Of a DNA stretch of 64,000 nucleotides, positions 48,637 through 60,812 are shown piece by piece. Position 1 is the stretch's first letter. Every line of letters starts with the position of its first letter. The notes under the pieces are model-generated. The model was given only the letters and a program-made list of their open reading frames with translations, was not told the origin of the DNA and made no database searches. Origin of the DNA: Pseudomonadaceae bacterium (GTDB taxonomy: Bacteria > Pseudomonadota > Gammaproteobacteria > Pseudomonadales > Pseudomonadaceae); NCBI GenBank assembly GCA_900766265.1, contig CAAFUS010000005.1, forward strand, positions 62,001 through 126,000. Reading direction: 5' to 3'. The translations under genes were made by a program, and so were the position numbers.

Positions 48637-48691
48637 GCGCACCTCGGGATATGTGTCGGCTAGACGCTGCAAACAGCCGACCGAGTCACAT

Positions 48692-49687
48692 TCAAACCCA
48701 GCGCAAACGGCGCAGGATCCACCATTGAAACAACGCAACGGCGCCGATCATGCCGCAGGCGACGGCGAAACCATAGGGAAACTCGGAGCCAGGAATGCCG
48801 CCGACATTGATCCCCAACAGGCCGGTGAAGAAGCTCAGCGGCAGGAAGAAGGCGGTGATGATGCCGATCAGGTACATGGTCCTGTTCATCCGCTCGTTCA
48901 GCCGTCTTTGTTCGGACTCCAGCACCAGGCTCGCCCGCTCCCGGATCAGCTCCAACTCCTCGACGAAACGAATCAACCGGTTACTGAGCTCGTTCCACTC
49001 GGCGCTGTCGTCGGCGTCGCGCCAGGACAGCGGCGTACGGGTCAGCTGCGTATAGAGGTCGCGCTGAGGCAGCAGGAAGCGCCGGAGGCTGGCGGCACGC
49101 CGGCGCAGCGACAACACGCGCTCATGCTCGGGCGTATAGCGCGAATCCTGGTCCAGGCGTTCCTCTTCGTTGTCGGTCGTGTCGCCAAGTTCGGCCACCA
49201 GGTCGTCGACCCGGTCGGTCAACGAGTCAGCCAGGGCCAGCAGCAGCCGGGACGCCGTATCGGGGCCCTTCCCGACGGCCAATTGCTCGATGACCAGTTC
49301 GGTGGCGCGCAAGGGCCTCAGCCGCAGGGAGACCAGCATCCTGGCGTTGGCGAACACACGCAGCGAGACCATGTCCTCCGGCTCGGCGCCGGGATTGAGG
49401 TTGACCCCGCGCAGGAACAAGGCGAGCGCCTCGCCAGGCAACGCGAGCATGCGCGGCCGGGTGTTTTCCTCGAGCAACACATCGCAGGCAAAGGAGCCGA
49501 TCTCGTTTCGACTGCGCAGCCAGGCGACAGCTTGCGGGTGGCTGCGATCCAGGTGCACCCACAGCGTCTCGCCGTCCTCAAGCCGCAGCCGCTGGAGCGA
49601 GCCATACGCCAGGCTGCGCGCCCCCCCTCGCCCGTCGAGCACCAGTGCGTGAATGAGCCCCCAGCGATCGTTGTCGTTCTGTTGCAT
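48692..49687 (-). CDS. zntB: CorA/ZntB-family zinc transporter (331 aa)
   Basis: The start at 49687 (MQQNDNDRWGLIHALVLDGRGGARSL) is preferred because the ATG at 49708 has no ribosome site and touches a terminator stem. A large cytosolic N-domain precedes two C-terminal membrane helices (MYLIGIITAFFLPLSFFTGLLGINVGG and FAVACGMIGAVALFQWW). The loop motif GIN instead of GMN, with GG after it, indicates the ZntB branch. Confidence 0.92.
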   Translation of the reverse strand: MQQNDNDRWGLIHALVLDGRGGARSLAYGSLQRLRLEDGETLWVHLDRSHPQAVAWLRSRNEIGSFACDVLLEENTRPRMLALPGEALALFLRGVNLNPGAEPEDMVSLRVFANARMLVSLRLRPLRATELVIEQLAVGKGPDTASRLLLALADSLTDRVDDLVAELGDTTDNEEERLDQDSRYTPEHERVLSLRRRAASLRRFLLPQRDLYTQLTRTPLSWRDADDSAEWNELSNRLIRFVEELELIRERASLVLESEQRRLNERMNRTMYLIGIITAFFLPLSFFTGLLGINVGGIPGSEFPYGFAVACGMIGAVALFQWWILRRLRWV

Positions 49688-49708
49688 CGGTATGGCAGTC
49701 CTGCTCAT

Positions 49709-49730
49709 AAAAAGCCCGGCTTAGCCGGGC
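49709..49730 (-). terminator. intrinsic terminator of rraA
   Basis: On the minus strand GCCCGGCTAAGCCGGGC is followed by TTTTTA. It separates rraA from the ZntB gene. Confidence 0.85.
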
Positions 49731-49758
49731 AGGAAAAACGGGCGGCAATGGCCACAGG

Positions 49759-50247
49759 TCAGTCGGGCGTCTTCAGCGGCTCGGGCGACACCAGGATGCC
49801 GTTGTTGTCTGCATAGACGTATTCGCCCGGTCGGAAGGTGACGCCGCAAAAGGTGACGGGCACGTTCAGGTCGCCCAGGCCGCGCTTTTCGGACTTGCGC
49901 GGATGGGTAGCGAGCGCCTGGACGCCGAGTTCAGTCTGGGCAATGACGTCTACGTCGCGGATGCAACCGTAGACGATGATGCCTTCCCAGCCGTTGCGCG
50001 CCGCCTTTTCGGCAAGCATGTCGCCAAGCAGCGCATGGCGCAGCGAACCGCCGCCGTCGACGACCATCACCTTGCCGGTGCCATCGAGTTCGACCAGTTC
50101 CTTGACCCTGGAATTATCCTCGAAGCATTTCACCGTGACGATTTCGCCGCCGAACGAATCGCGGCCGCCGAAATTGCTGAACATCGGCTCTACCACTTGC
50201 ACCAGATCGGGATAGGCATCGCACAGATCGGGGGTGACGTATTGCAT
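49759..50247 (-). CDS. rraA: RNase E activity regulator RraA-like (162 aa)
   Basis: The protein begins MQYVTPDLCDAYPDLVQVVEPMFSNFGGRDSFGGEIVTVKCFEDNSRVKELVE and has VVDGGGSLRHALLGDMLAEKAARNGWEGIIVYGCIRDVD, both diagnostic. E. coli RraA binds RNase E; related proteins act as HMG/CHA aldolases, and the Gly-rich loop would support such chemistry too. AGGAG precedes the start. Confidence 0.93.
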   Translation of the reverse strand: MQYVTPDLCDAYPDLVQVVEPMFSNFGGRDSFGGEIVTVKCFEDNSRVKELVELDGTGKVMVVDGGGSLRHALLGDMLAEKAARNGWEGIIVYGCIRDVDVIAQTELGVQALATHPRKSEKRGLGDLNVPVTFCGVTFRPGEYVYADNNGILVSPEPLKTPD

Positions 50248-50271
50248 GGGAAGCTCCTGTGGTTTGAATGC

Positions 50272-50571
50272 TCAGACTTCGACGCCGATTCGGTCGCCGT
50301 CGTAGACCAGCGGATAGACCGCCAATTCATTGAAGCTCGGATCGAGCGCCCGACCATTGGTGACGTCGAACCTCGCACCATGGCGCGGGCAACGCAACAC
50401 CGTTCCGCTCAAGGTGGCACGCGCCAACGGCGCGCCCTGATGTGGGCATCGGTTTTCGACAAGCCGTGGCTCACCTTCGACCACGATCAGCAGCAGCTGG
50501 TGTCCTGCGACGTTGAACACCTGTCGGTAATCGTCATGCAAGTTGATCAGCCGCTCGAGCGTCACGAACAT
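50272..50571 (-). CDS. Rieske [2Fe-2S] ferredoxin-like protein (99 aa)
   Basis: The start at 50571 (MFVTLERLINLHDDYRQVFNVAGHQLLLI) has GGAGG upstream. The cluster ligands are CPHQG and, 17 residues further, CPRHGARFD, the Cys-X-His pairs of Rieske proteins. No oxygenase partner is adjacent. It may be an electron carrier; it ends 24 nt before rraA, so the two are probably co-transcribed. Confidence 0.88.
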   Translation of the reverse strand: MFVTLERLINLHDDYRQVFNVAGHQLLLIVVEGEPRLVENRCPHQGAPLARATLSGTVLRCPRHGARFDVTNGRALDPSFNELAVYPLVYDGDRIGVEV

Positions 50572-50682
50572 GCGGACCTCCGCCAGACGAACCATGACCA
50601 GACTCGTAAATTTCGTCACATCTTAGCGACCTATCGGTCCCGATGGAACGCGTCGTTACCCAGCCCCATGCGTCAGGCATGA

Positions 50683-50706
50683 AAAAGGGCGGTTGCCCGC
50701 CCTTTT
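50683..50706 (-). terminator. intrinsic terminator of ppsA
   Basis: AAAAGGGCGG TTG CCCGCCCTTTT is a GC stem with A/T flanks, 17 nt downstream of the ppsA stop on the minus strand. Confidence 0.9.
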
Positions 50707-50722
50707 CATCGTTGCCACCAGA

Positions 50723-53092
50723 TTAGATCTCGGCGTCCGCCAGGAAGAACCAGGTATCGAGCACCGAGTCGGGGTTCAGCGACACGCTTTCGATGCCCTG
50801 CTCCATTAGCCATTTGGCGAGGTCCGGATGGTCCGAAGGACCCTGTCCACAGATGCCGATGTACTTGCCAGCCTTGTTGCAGGCCTGGATGGCGTTGGAG
50901 AGCAGCTTCTTGACCGCCGGATTACGCTCGTCGAACAGGTGGGCGATGATGCCCGAGTCCCGATCCAATCCCAGGGTCAGCTGGGTCATGTCGTTGGAAC
51001 CGATGGAGAAGCCGTCGAAGTATTCCAGGAACTCGTCAGCCAGCAAGGCGTTGGACGGCAGCTCGCACATCATGATGACCTTCAGCCCGTTCTCGCCGCG
51101 CTTGAGCCCATAGTGGCCGAGCAAATCGACGACCTGCGAGGCCTCACCCAGGGTACGGACGAAAGGCACCATCAGCTCGACGTTGGTCAGCCCCATCTCG
51201 TCGCGGACCTTTTTCATGGCACGGCATTCAAGCTCGAAGCAGTCGCGGAAGGAGTCGCTGATATAGCGCGACGCGCCGCGGAACCCGAGCATCGGGTTCT
51301 CTTCTTCAGGCTCGTACAGCTTGCCGCCGATGAGGTTGGCGTATTCGTTGGATTTGAAATCGGACAGGCGAACGATGACCTTCTTCGGCCAGAACGCGGC
51401 GGCCAGGGTACTGACGCCCTCGACCAGCTTGTCGACATAGAAGCTGACCGGATCGGCATAACCGGAGATGCGCTTGTCCACGCTGTTCTTGACGTCAGCC
51501 GGCAGACCTTCGTAGTTGAGCAGCGCCTTGGGATGCACGCCGATCATGCGGTTGATGATGAACTCCAGACGTGCAAGACCAACGCCCTCATTGGGCAGCT
51601 GGGCGAAATCGAAAGCACGGTCGGGGTTGCCGACGTTCATCATGATCTTGAACGGCAGTTCTGGCATCGCATCGATCGAGTTCTTGCGAACGTCGAAGCC
51701 CAGCTCGCCCTCGAAGATCAGACCAGTGTCGCCCTCGGCACAGGAAACCGTTACGGTCTGGCCGTCCTGCAGCAGCTCGGTGGCGTTACCGCAGCCGACC
51801 ACCGCTGGAATGCCCAGCTCACGCGCGATGATCGCCGCGTGGCAGGTGCGTCCGCCGCGGTTGGTGACAATAGCGCTGGCGCGCTTCATCACCGGCTCCC
51901 AGTCGGGATCGGTCATGTCCGATACCAGCACGTCGCCCGGCTGGACCTTGTCCATCTCGGAGACGTCGCGAATGATCTTGACCGGGCCTGCGCCGATGCG
52001 CTGACCGATGGCGCGGCCTTCCACCAGCACCTTGCCCTTTTCCTTGAGGAGGTAGCGTTCCATGACGTTCGCGCTGCTGCGGCTCTTCACCGTCTCCGGG
52101 CGCGCCTGAACGATGTAGAGTTTGCCGTCGTCGCCGTCCTTCGCCCACTCGATGTCCATCGGACGGCCGTAGTGCTTCTCGATGATCAGCGCTTGCTTGG
52201 CCAGGTTGGTGACTTCTTCATCGGAGAGCGCGAAGCGCGCGCGATCGGCCTTGTCCACGTCGACGGTCTTGACCGACTTGCCGGCCTTGGCTTCGTCGCC
52301 GTAGATCATCTTGATCGCCTTGCTGCCCAGGTTGCGGCGCAGAATGGCCGGGCGACCGGCTTCGAGCGTCGGCTTGTGAACATAGAATTCATCGGGGTTG
52401 ACTGCCCCCTGGACCACCGTTTCACCCAGCCCGTAGGCACCGGTGATGAACACCACATCGCGGAAGCCCGATTCGGTGTCGAGGGTGAACATCACGCCCG
52501 CGGTACCGGTTTCCGAACGCACCATGCGCTGCACGCCAGCCGACAGGGCGACTAGCTTGTGGTCGAAACCCTGGTGCACGCGGTAGGCGATGGCCCTGTC
52601 GTTGAACAGCGAGGCGAAGACTTCCTTGGCAGCGCGGATGACGTTATCGACGCCACGGATGTTGAGGAAGGTTTCCTGCTGACCGGCGAAGGACGCATCG
52701 GGCAGGTCTTCGGCGGTCGCCGACGAACGCACGGCGACGGCCATGTTGTCGTTACCGCCGGCCATCTCGGCGAAGGCGGTACGAATATCGGCGTCCAGTT
52801 GCGTCGGGAACTCGGCTTCCATCACCCACTGGCGGATCTGCGCGCCGGCCTTGGCCAGGGCGTTGACGTCATCGACGTCCAGGGCATCGAGGGTGGCGTG
52901 GATACGATCGTTCAGACCGCTCTGTTCGAGAAAGTCGCGATAGGCCTGGGCGGTGGTCGCAAAACCACCTGGCACCGAAACGCCGGCTCCTGCCAGATTG
53001 CTGATCATCTCGCCGAGGGATGCGTTCTTGCCCCCCACTTGCTCAACATCGTGATTGCCGAGCTTATCGAGGGAAACTACGTACTCTACCAA
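50723..53092 (-). CDS. ppsA: phosphoenolpyruvate synthase (789 aa)
   Basis: This gluconeogenic enzyme makes PEP from pyruvate and ATP. A TTG at 53092 is chosen as start because GGAGAG lies 7 nt upstream and the product then begins with the standard VEYVVSLDKLGNHDVEQVGGKNASLGEM. The frame continues upstream to 53329 without a good start. The PPDK N-domain contains RSSATAEDLPDASFAGQQETFLN, the phosphohistidine loop is GGRTCHAAIIARELGIPAVVG, and the C-terminal barrel ends with GICGQGPSDHPDLAKWLMEQGIESVSLNPDS. Confidence 0.97.
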   Translation of the reverse strand: MVEYVVSLDKLGNHDVEQVGGKNASLGEMISNLAGAGVSVPGGFATTAQAYRDFLEQSGLNDRIHATLDALDVDDVNALAKAGAQIRQWVMEAEFPTQLDADIRTAFAEMAGGNDNMAVAVRSSATAEDLPDASFAGQQETFLNIRGVDNVIRAAKEVFASLFNDRAIAYRVHQGFDHKLVALSAGVQRMVRSETGTAGVMFTLDTESGFRDVVFITGAYGLGETVVQGAVNPDEFYVHKPTLEAGRPAILRRNLGSKAIKMIYGDEAKAGKSVKTVDVDKADRARFALSDEEVTNLAKQALIIEKHYGRPMDIEWAKDGDDGKLYIVQARPETVKSRSSANVMERYLLKEKGKVLVEGRAIGQRIGAGPVKIIRDVSEMDKVQPGDVLVSDMTDPDWEPVMKRASAIVTNRGGRTCHAAIIARELGIPAVVGCGNATELLQDGQTVTVSCAEGDTGLIFEGELGFDVRKNSIDAMPELPFKIMMNVGNPDRAFDFAQLPNEGVGLARLEFIINRMIGVHPKALLNYEGLPADVKNSVDKRISGYADPVSFYVDKLVEGVSTLAAAFWPKKVIVRLSDFKSNEYANLIGGKLYEPEEENPMLGFRGASRYISDSFRDCFELECRAMKKVRDEMGLTNVELMVPFVRTLGEASQVVDLLGHYGLKRGENGLKVIMMCELPSNALLADEFLEYFDGFSIGSNDMTQLTLGLDRDSGIIAHLFDERNPAVKKLLSNAIQACNKAGKYIGICGQGPSDHPDLAKWLMEQGIESVSLNPDSVLDTWFFLADAEI

Positions 53093-53251
53093 GGTGATCT
53101 CTCCACTGTTTGTTGGAAGTCTCGGGCGCACCTGCGCCGCGTTAGTGTGGCCTGGCTGTGCGAAATAAGTAACAATGCCCGCCAGTCTGCGCTCGGCGAA
53201 ACGGGCCTTACTATAGCCAAGAACGGTTCTCGACTTAAGGCCCAAGGTGCA

Positions 53252-54070
53252 ATGAAACGAACGGCTTTCTTCATCTCCGACGGCACTGGCATTACCGCGG
53301 AAACGCTGGGCCAGAGCCTGCTCGCCCAATTCGAGAACATTACCTTCACCAAACTGACGCGGCCGTACATCGATACGGCGGACAAAGCGCGGGCCATGGT
53401 GCAGCAGATCAATACGGCAGCCGAGAGGGACGGCGCCCGGCCGATCATTTTCGATACGCTGGTGAACCAGGAGATCCGGGATATTCTGGCCGAATCCAAT
53501 GGCTTCATGATCGACATCTTTTCTTCATTCCTTGCTCCTTTGGAACATGAACTGATGTCACATTCCTCCTACTCCGTAGGCAAATCCCATTCCATCAGCC
53601 ACAACGCCAACTACATGGAGCGCATCGAGGCGGTCAACTTCGCCCTCGATAACGACGACGGCGCCCGTACCCACTATTACGACAAGGCCGACCTTATCCT
53701 GGTGGGCGTGTCCCGCTGCGGCAAGACACCGACCTGTCTGTACATGGCCATGCAGTTCGGCATTCGTGCTGCCAACTACCCGCTCACCGAAGACGACATG
53801 GAGCGCTTGCAGCTGCCAGCGGCACTGAAGAAGCACCAGGACAAGCTGTTCGGCCTGACCATCGACCCCGACCGGCTTACCGCGATCCGCAACGAGCGCA
53901 AGCCCAACAGCCGCTACGCCAGTTTCGCCCAATGCGAATTCGAGGTCCGGGAGGTCGAAGCGCTGTTCCGTCGCGAGAACATCGCCTTCATCAACTCGAC
54001 ACATTTTTCGGTGGAGGAAATCTCCGCGAAGATCCTCGTGGAAAAAGGCGTCGAGCGCCGGCTCAAATAA
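53252..54070 (+). CDS. ppsR: PEP synthase regulatory kinase/phosphorylase PpsR (272 aa)
   Basis: The start at 53252 gives MKRTAFFISDGTGITAETLGQSLLAQFE, the universal N-terminus of the family. The P-loop is LILVGVSRCGKTPTCLYMAMQFGIRAANYPL. It phosphorylates and dephosphorylates a Thr near the PpsA active-site His using ADP. It is divergent from ppsA across 159 bp, as in most proteobacteria. Confidence 0.96.
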   Translation: MKRTAFFISDGTGITAETLGQSLLAQFENITFTKLTRPYIDTADKARAMVQQINTAAERDGARPIIFDTLVNQEIRDILAESNGFMIDIFSSFLAPLEHELMSHSSYSVGKSHSISHNANYMERIEAVNFALDNDDGARTHYYDKADLILVGVSRCGKTPTCLYMAMQFGIRAANYPLTEDDMERLQLPAALKKHQDKLFGLTIDPDRLTAIRNERKPNSRYASFAQCEFEVREVEALFRRENIAFINSTHFSVEEISAKILVEKGVERRLK

Positions 54071-54153
54071 CCACCGCCTTCGTAGACCGCGCAAACGCGG
54101 CTTGGTGCCGACACTTCGCTACAAAAGACGAGACCAATTGCCGCAGGCACCCC

Positions 54154-55638
54154 TCAGATCACGAATAGATCGACGAAACGATGTACCGGTGTCGCCTCCA
54201 GCGCGGCTTGATCCCGACATAGCGAGATGATCCGCTCGCACCGCTGGGCGGGGAAACGCGTCGCCAGGTTGGTTGCAAACTTGCGCTCGAGCAGCGGGAT
54301 GCCCTCCGCACGGCGGCGCCGATGACCGATCGGATACTCCACGGCCACCTGCTCGGTGCAGCTCCCGTCATCGAAGAACACCTGGATCGCGTTGGCGATT
54401 GAGCGCTTGTCGGGCTCCAGGTACTCGCGGCTGTAACGCTCGTTTTCTACCACCTCCATCTTGTCACGCAGCCGATCGATCAGCGGATGCGCGGCGTGAA
54501 AGGCGTCCTCGTAATGCTCGGCGGTCAGATCGCCGTAGAGCAAGGGCACCGCCACCATGTATTGCAGGCAGTGATCACGGTCCGCCGCATTGGCAAGCGG
54601 ACCGACCTTCGAAATGATCCGGATCGCCGACTCATGCGTAGTAATGACGATTCGCTCGATCCGATCGAGCCGCTCGCGCACTTGCGGGTGCAGGATGACC
54701 GCCGCCTCGGCGGCAGTCTGGGCGTGGAACTCGGCGGGAAAGCTTATCTTGAACAGTACATGCTCCATGACGTACGAGCCGTACGGCTGGGGCAGACGGA
54801 ACTGGCGCAGCGCCGGCGGCTTGGTGGCCTGGTCCTTGTTGGTGTGGCTGAACAGCACGTCGTAAAAGCCCCATTGCGGTGCGCTGAGCGCGCCGGGGAT
54901 GCCCATCTCGCCCCGCAGGGCGATATCGGCCAGGCGCACCGCACGACTGGTCGCATCGCCCGCCGCCCAGGATTTGCGCGACCCCGCATTGGGCGCGTGG
55001 CGGTAGGTGCGCAGCGCCTGGCCGTCGACGATGGCGTGGGAGAGCGCCGACAGGAGCTGTTCACGGCTCGCACCCATCAGCTTTGCGGTAACGGCCGTAG
55101 AAGCCAGCTTGACCAGGAAGACGTGGTCGAGCCCGACGCGGTTGAAGGCGTTTTCCAGAGCCAGCACACCCTGAATCTCGTGCGCCATGACCATCGCGTC
55201 GAGCACGGTACGCATGGCCAAGGGCTGCTCGCCATTGGCTACGCGCTTCTGCGACAGATGATCGGCCACCGCCAGGATCCCGCCGAGGTTGTCCGACGGA
55301 TGCCCCCATTCGGCGGCCAGCCAGGTGTCATTGTAGTCCAGCCACCGGACGATGCACCCGATATCCCACGCCGCCTTGACCGGATCGAGCCGGAAGCTGG
55401 TGCCTGGCACCCGCGCACCATGAGGCACAAGGGTCCCCTCCACCAGCGGCCCGAGGTGCTTGGTGCACTCGGGGAAACGCAACGCCAGCAGGCCACAGCC
55501 CAGAGTATCCATCAGGCAGTTGCGGGCAGTATCCAGGGCCTCCGCCGATTCGACGCGGTAATTCAATACGTAATCGGCGATATCCTGAATCACCTGGTCG
55601 TAATCGGGACGCTCGTTGAGATCGACGTTGGCGCTCAT
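54154..55638 (-). CDS. prpD: 2-methylcitrate dehydratase PrpD (494 aa)
   Basis: The start at 55638 (MSANVDLNERPDYDQVIQDIADYVLNYRVESAEA) has AGGTGAG upstream. It is an MmgE/PrpD-family, cofactor-free dehydratase (LDTLGCGLLALRFPECTKHLGPLVEG; RWLDYNDTWLAAEWGHPSDNLGGILAVAD). It is the last gene of the propionate operon; with acnD and prpF present it may be partly redundant, yet it is intact and of full length. Confidence 0.96.
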   Translation of the reverse strand: MSANVDLNERPDYDQVIQDIADYVLNYRVESAEALDTARNCLMDTLGCGLLALRFPECTKHLGPLVEGTLVPHGARVPGTSFRLDPVKAAWDIGCIVRWLDYNDTWLAAEWGHPSDNLGGILAVADHLSQKRVANGEQPLAMRTVLDAMVMAHEIQGVLALENAFNRVGLDHVFLVKLASTAVTAKLMGASREQLLSALSHAIVDGQALRTYRHAPNAGSRKSWAAGDATSRAVRLADIALRGEMGIPGALSAPQWGFYDVLFSHTNKDQATKPPALRQFRLPQPYGSYVMEHVLFKISFPAEFHAQTAAEAAVILHPQVRERLDRIERIVITTHESAIRIISKVGPLANAADRDHCLQYMVAVPLLYGDLTAEHYEDAFHAAHPLIDRLRDKMEVVENERYSREYLEPDKRSIANAIQVFFDDGSCTEQVAVEYPIGHRRRRAEGIPLLERKFATNLATRFPAQRCERIISLCRDQAALEATPVHRFVDLFVI

Positions 55639-55701
55639 GCTTCTCACCTCATCAGGTAGATGGCAGGGAAAAACTGACGGCGCGGCTGCTGCTGGCTCCG
55701 G

Positions 55702-56895
55702 TCAGAACGCGTCGCCCGGGACACATACCCAGCCTTCCATCAGCACGCGCGCGCTGCGGCTCATGAGCGCCTTGGTCACCTGCCACTGGCCGTTCACCTG
55801 GCGCGCTTCGGCGCCGACACGCAGAACGCCCGAGGGATGACCGAAACGCACCGCACTGCGTTCGCCGCCACCGGCGGCGAGATTGACCAGGGTGCCTGGT
55901 ATAGCGGCGGCCGTGCCGATGGCCACGGCGGCAGTGCCCATCATGGCGTGGTGCAGCTTACCCATCGACAGCGCGCGTACCAGTAGATCGACATCTTCGA
56001 CGGCGACGTTTCGGCCGCTGGACGACAGGTAACCGACTGGCGGTGCAACGAAGGCGACCTTCGGGGTGTGCTGGCGTCTGGCGGCCTCGTCCAGCGACGC
56101 GATAAGCCCCATGCGCAGCGCCCCGTGGGCGCGGATGGTCTCGAATCTGAGCAGTGCCGCCGGATCGCCATTGATGGCCTCCTGCAGCTCGGCGCCGGTG
56201 TAACCGAGGGCCTCGGCTTCGAGGAAGATGGTCGGGATACCCGCATTGATCAGCGTGGCGCGAAGCGTGCCGACGCCGGGCACTTCGAGCTCATCGACCA
56301 GGTTGCCGGTGGGGAACATGGCACCGCCACCCTCCCCGTCGCCCTCGTCCGCAGGATCGAGAAATTCCAGCTGGACCTCGGCGGCCGGAAAGGTCACCCC
56401 GTCAAGCTCGAAGTCGCCGGTCTCCTGCACCCGCCCTCCAACGATCGGCACCTGCGCCACGATGGTCTTGCCGATGTTGGCCTGCCAGATGCGCACCGTG
56501 CACATACCGTTGCTCGGCACCCGCTCGGCGTCGATCAACCCGGCGGCGATCGCGAACGGCCCGACCGCTGACGACAGGTTTCCGCAGTTGCCGCTCCAGT
56601 CGACGAAGGCCGCATCGATCGATACCTGACCGAAGAGGTAATCGACGTCGTGGCCGGGCCGGTCGCTGCGCGAAACGAGCACCGTCTTGCTGGTGCTGGA
56701 CGTCGCCCCGCCCATGCCATCGATTTGCTTGCCATAGGGATCGGGGCTGCCGATCACCCTCAGCAACAGGGCATCACGGGCCAGGCCCGGTGTGCGTGCG
56801 CGCTCGGGCAGGTCTTCGAGGCGGAAGAACACGCCCTTGCTGGTACCGCCACGCATGTAGGTAGCGGGGATTCTGATCTGAGGTACGGCGGCCAT
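55702..56895 (-). CDS. prpF: PrpF, aconitate isomerase-like protein for the AcnD route (397 aa)
   Basis: The start at 56895 (MAAVPQIRIPATYMRGGTSKGVFFRLEDLPE) has AAGGAG upstream. PrpF is a DapF-like fold protein, isomerising the trans-methylaconitate made by AcnD. Conserved parts are DGMGGATSSTSKTVLVS, VDWSGNCGNLSSAVGPFAI (active-site Cys) and LSMGKLHHAMMGTAAVA. It is always found with acnD. Confidence 0.95.
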   Translation of the reverse strand: MAAVPQIRIPATYMRGGTSKGVFFRLEDLPERARTPGLARDALLLRVIGSPDPYGKQIDGMGGATSSTSKTVLVSRSDRPGHDVDYLFGQVSIDAAFVDWSGNCGNLSSAVGPFAIAAGLIDAERVPSNGMCTVRIWQANIGKTIVAQVPIVGGRVQETGDFELDGVTFPAAEVQLEFLDPADEGDGEGGGAMFPTGNLVDELEVPGVGTLRATLINAGIPTIFLEAEALGYTGAELQEAINGDPAALLRFETIRAHGALRMGLIASLDEAARRQHTPKVAFVAPPVGYLSSSGRNVAVEDVDLLVRALSMGKLHHAMMGTAAVAIGTAAAIPGTLVNLAAGGGERSAVRFGHPSGVLRVGAEARQVNGQWQVTKALMSRSARVLMEGWVCVPGDAF

Positions 56896-56920
56896 CTCCA
56901 CTCTCCTTGAACGGGTCTGC

Positions 56921-59542
<2,622 letters not shown>

Positions 59543-59579
59543 GCTCAGGACTCGATCACAAGGTGGCCTATGAAATGAC

Positions 59580-59601
59580 GGGCGCCGTCTGCGCGGCGCC
59601 C
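59580..59601 (-). terminator. hairpin between prpC and acnD
   Basis: GGGCGCCG and CGGCGCCC form a stem 38-59 nt before the acnD start. There is no T-run; it may lower downstream expression or protect the upstream RNA rather than stop transcription. Confidence 0.4.
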
Positions 59602-59608
59602 CGGGCGT

Positions 59609-60736
59609 TCAGCGCTGGTCGATGTTGACAAAGGGACGTTGCTCGACGCCGGTGTATTCCGCGCTCGGGCGGATGATGCGGTTGTTGGCGCGCTGCTCGA
59701 AGACGTGCGCGCACCAGCCGGACACCCGCGAGCAGACAAAGATCGGGGTGAACAGCGCGGTCGGGATGCCCATGAAGTGGTACGCCGAAGCATGGTAGAA
59801 GTCGGCGTTGGGGAACAGCTTCTTCTCTTCCCACATGGTCTTGTCGATGGCCTCGGACACGGCATACAGGCGCGTATCGCCCACCTCGTCGGCGAGCTTC
59901 TTCGCCCAGGCCTTGATCACCTCGTTGCGGGGGTCCGAGTCCTTGTAGATCGCATGACCGAAACCCATGATCTTGTCCTTGCGCTCAAGCATCTTCAGCA
60001 ACTCGGCGCGCGCCTGCTCGGGCGAGTCGAAACGCTCGATCAGCGCCATGGCCGCCTCGTTGGCCCCGCCGTGCAGCGGACCACGCAGCGAACCGATCGC
60101 GGCGGTCACGCACGAATACAGGTCAGACAGCGTCGAGGCGCAGACCCGCGCGGTAAAGGTCGAGGCGTTGAACTCGTGCTCGGCGTAGAGGATCAGCGAA
60201 ACGTTCATCACCCGGACATGCAATTCGCTGGGCGCCTTGCCGTGCAGCAGCGCGAGAAAATGCCCACCGATGCTCGCCTCGTCGGTGTCGCACTCGATGC
60301 GCACGCCCTGACGGGAGAAGCGATACCAGTAGGTCATGATCGCCGGCAGCGCACCCAGCAGGCGGTCGGCCCTGTCCTGCTGCTGCTCGAAGCCGGTTTC
60401 CGGCTCCAGATTGCCCAGCATGGAGGCGCCGGTGCGCATAACGTCCATCGGGTGCGCTATGGCGGGAATACGTTCGAGCACTTCCTTGAGTGCCTGCGGC
60501 AGTTCGCGGAAACCCTTGAGCCGGGCCCGGTAGTCGGCGAGCTGGGCCCGATCGGGCAACTCGCCGTACAGCAGCAGATAGGCGACCTCCTCGAAATCGG
60601 CCCCGGCGGCCAGTTCGCGGACGTCATAGCCGCGGTAGGTCAGCCCCGCACCGGTCTTGCCCACTGTGCACAGCGCCGTCTGTCCGGCAACCTGGCCCCT
60701 GAGGCCTGCGCCGCTCAACACCTTCGCTTCAGCCAT
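59609..60736 (-). CDS. prpC: 2-methylcitrate synthase PrpC (375 aa)
   Basis: The start at 60736 (MAEAKVLSGAGLRGQVAGQTALCTVGKTGAGLTYRGYDVRELA) has AAGGAGAG upstream. It is a citrate-synthase-fold enzyme that joins propionyl-CoA with oxaloacetate. Catalytic blocks are RGPLHGGANEAAMALIERF, MGFGHAIYKDSDPRNEVIK and PTALFTPIFVCSRVSGWCAHVFEQR. Length is typical of PrpC and shorter than GltA. Confidence 0.96.
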   Translation of the reverse strand: MAEAKVLSGAGLRGQVAGQTALCTVGKTGAGLTYRGYDVRELAAGADFEEVAYLLLYGELPDRAQLADYRARLKGFRELPQALKEVLERIPAIAHPMDVMRTGASMLGNLEPETGFEQQQDRADRLLGALPAIMTYWYRFSRQGVRIECDTDEASIGGHFLALLHGKAPSELHVRVMNVSLILYAEHEFNASTFTARVCASTLSDLYSCVTAAIGSLRGPLHGGANEAAMALIERFDSPEQARAELLKMLERKDKIMGFGHAIYKDSDPRNEVIKAWAKKLADEVGDTRLYAVSEAIDKTMWEEKKLFPNADFYHASAYHFMGIPTALFTPIFVCSRVSGWCAHVFEQRANNRIIRPSAEYTGVEQRPFVNIDQR

Positions 60737-60812
60737 CGCACTCTCCTTATTGGATTTATTCTTCGATTGCTGCCAATTGGCGTCGGGGGGCGCCGAGGCC
60801 CCGCCGAGTGGA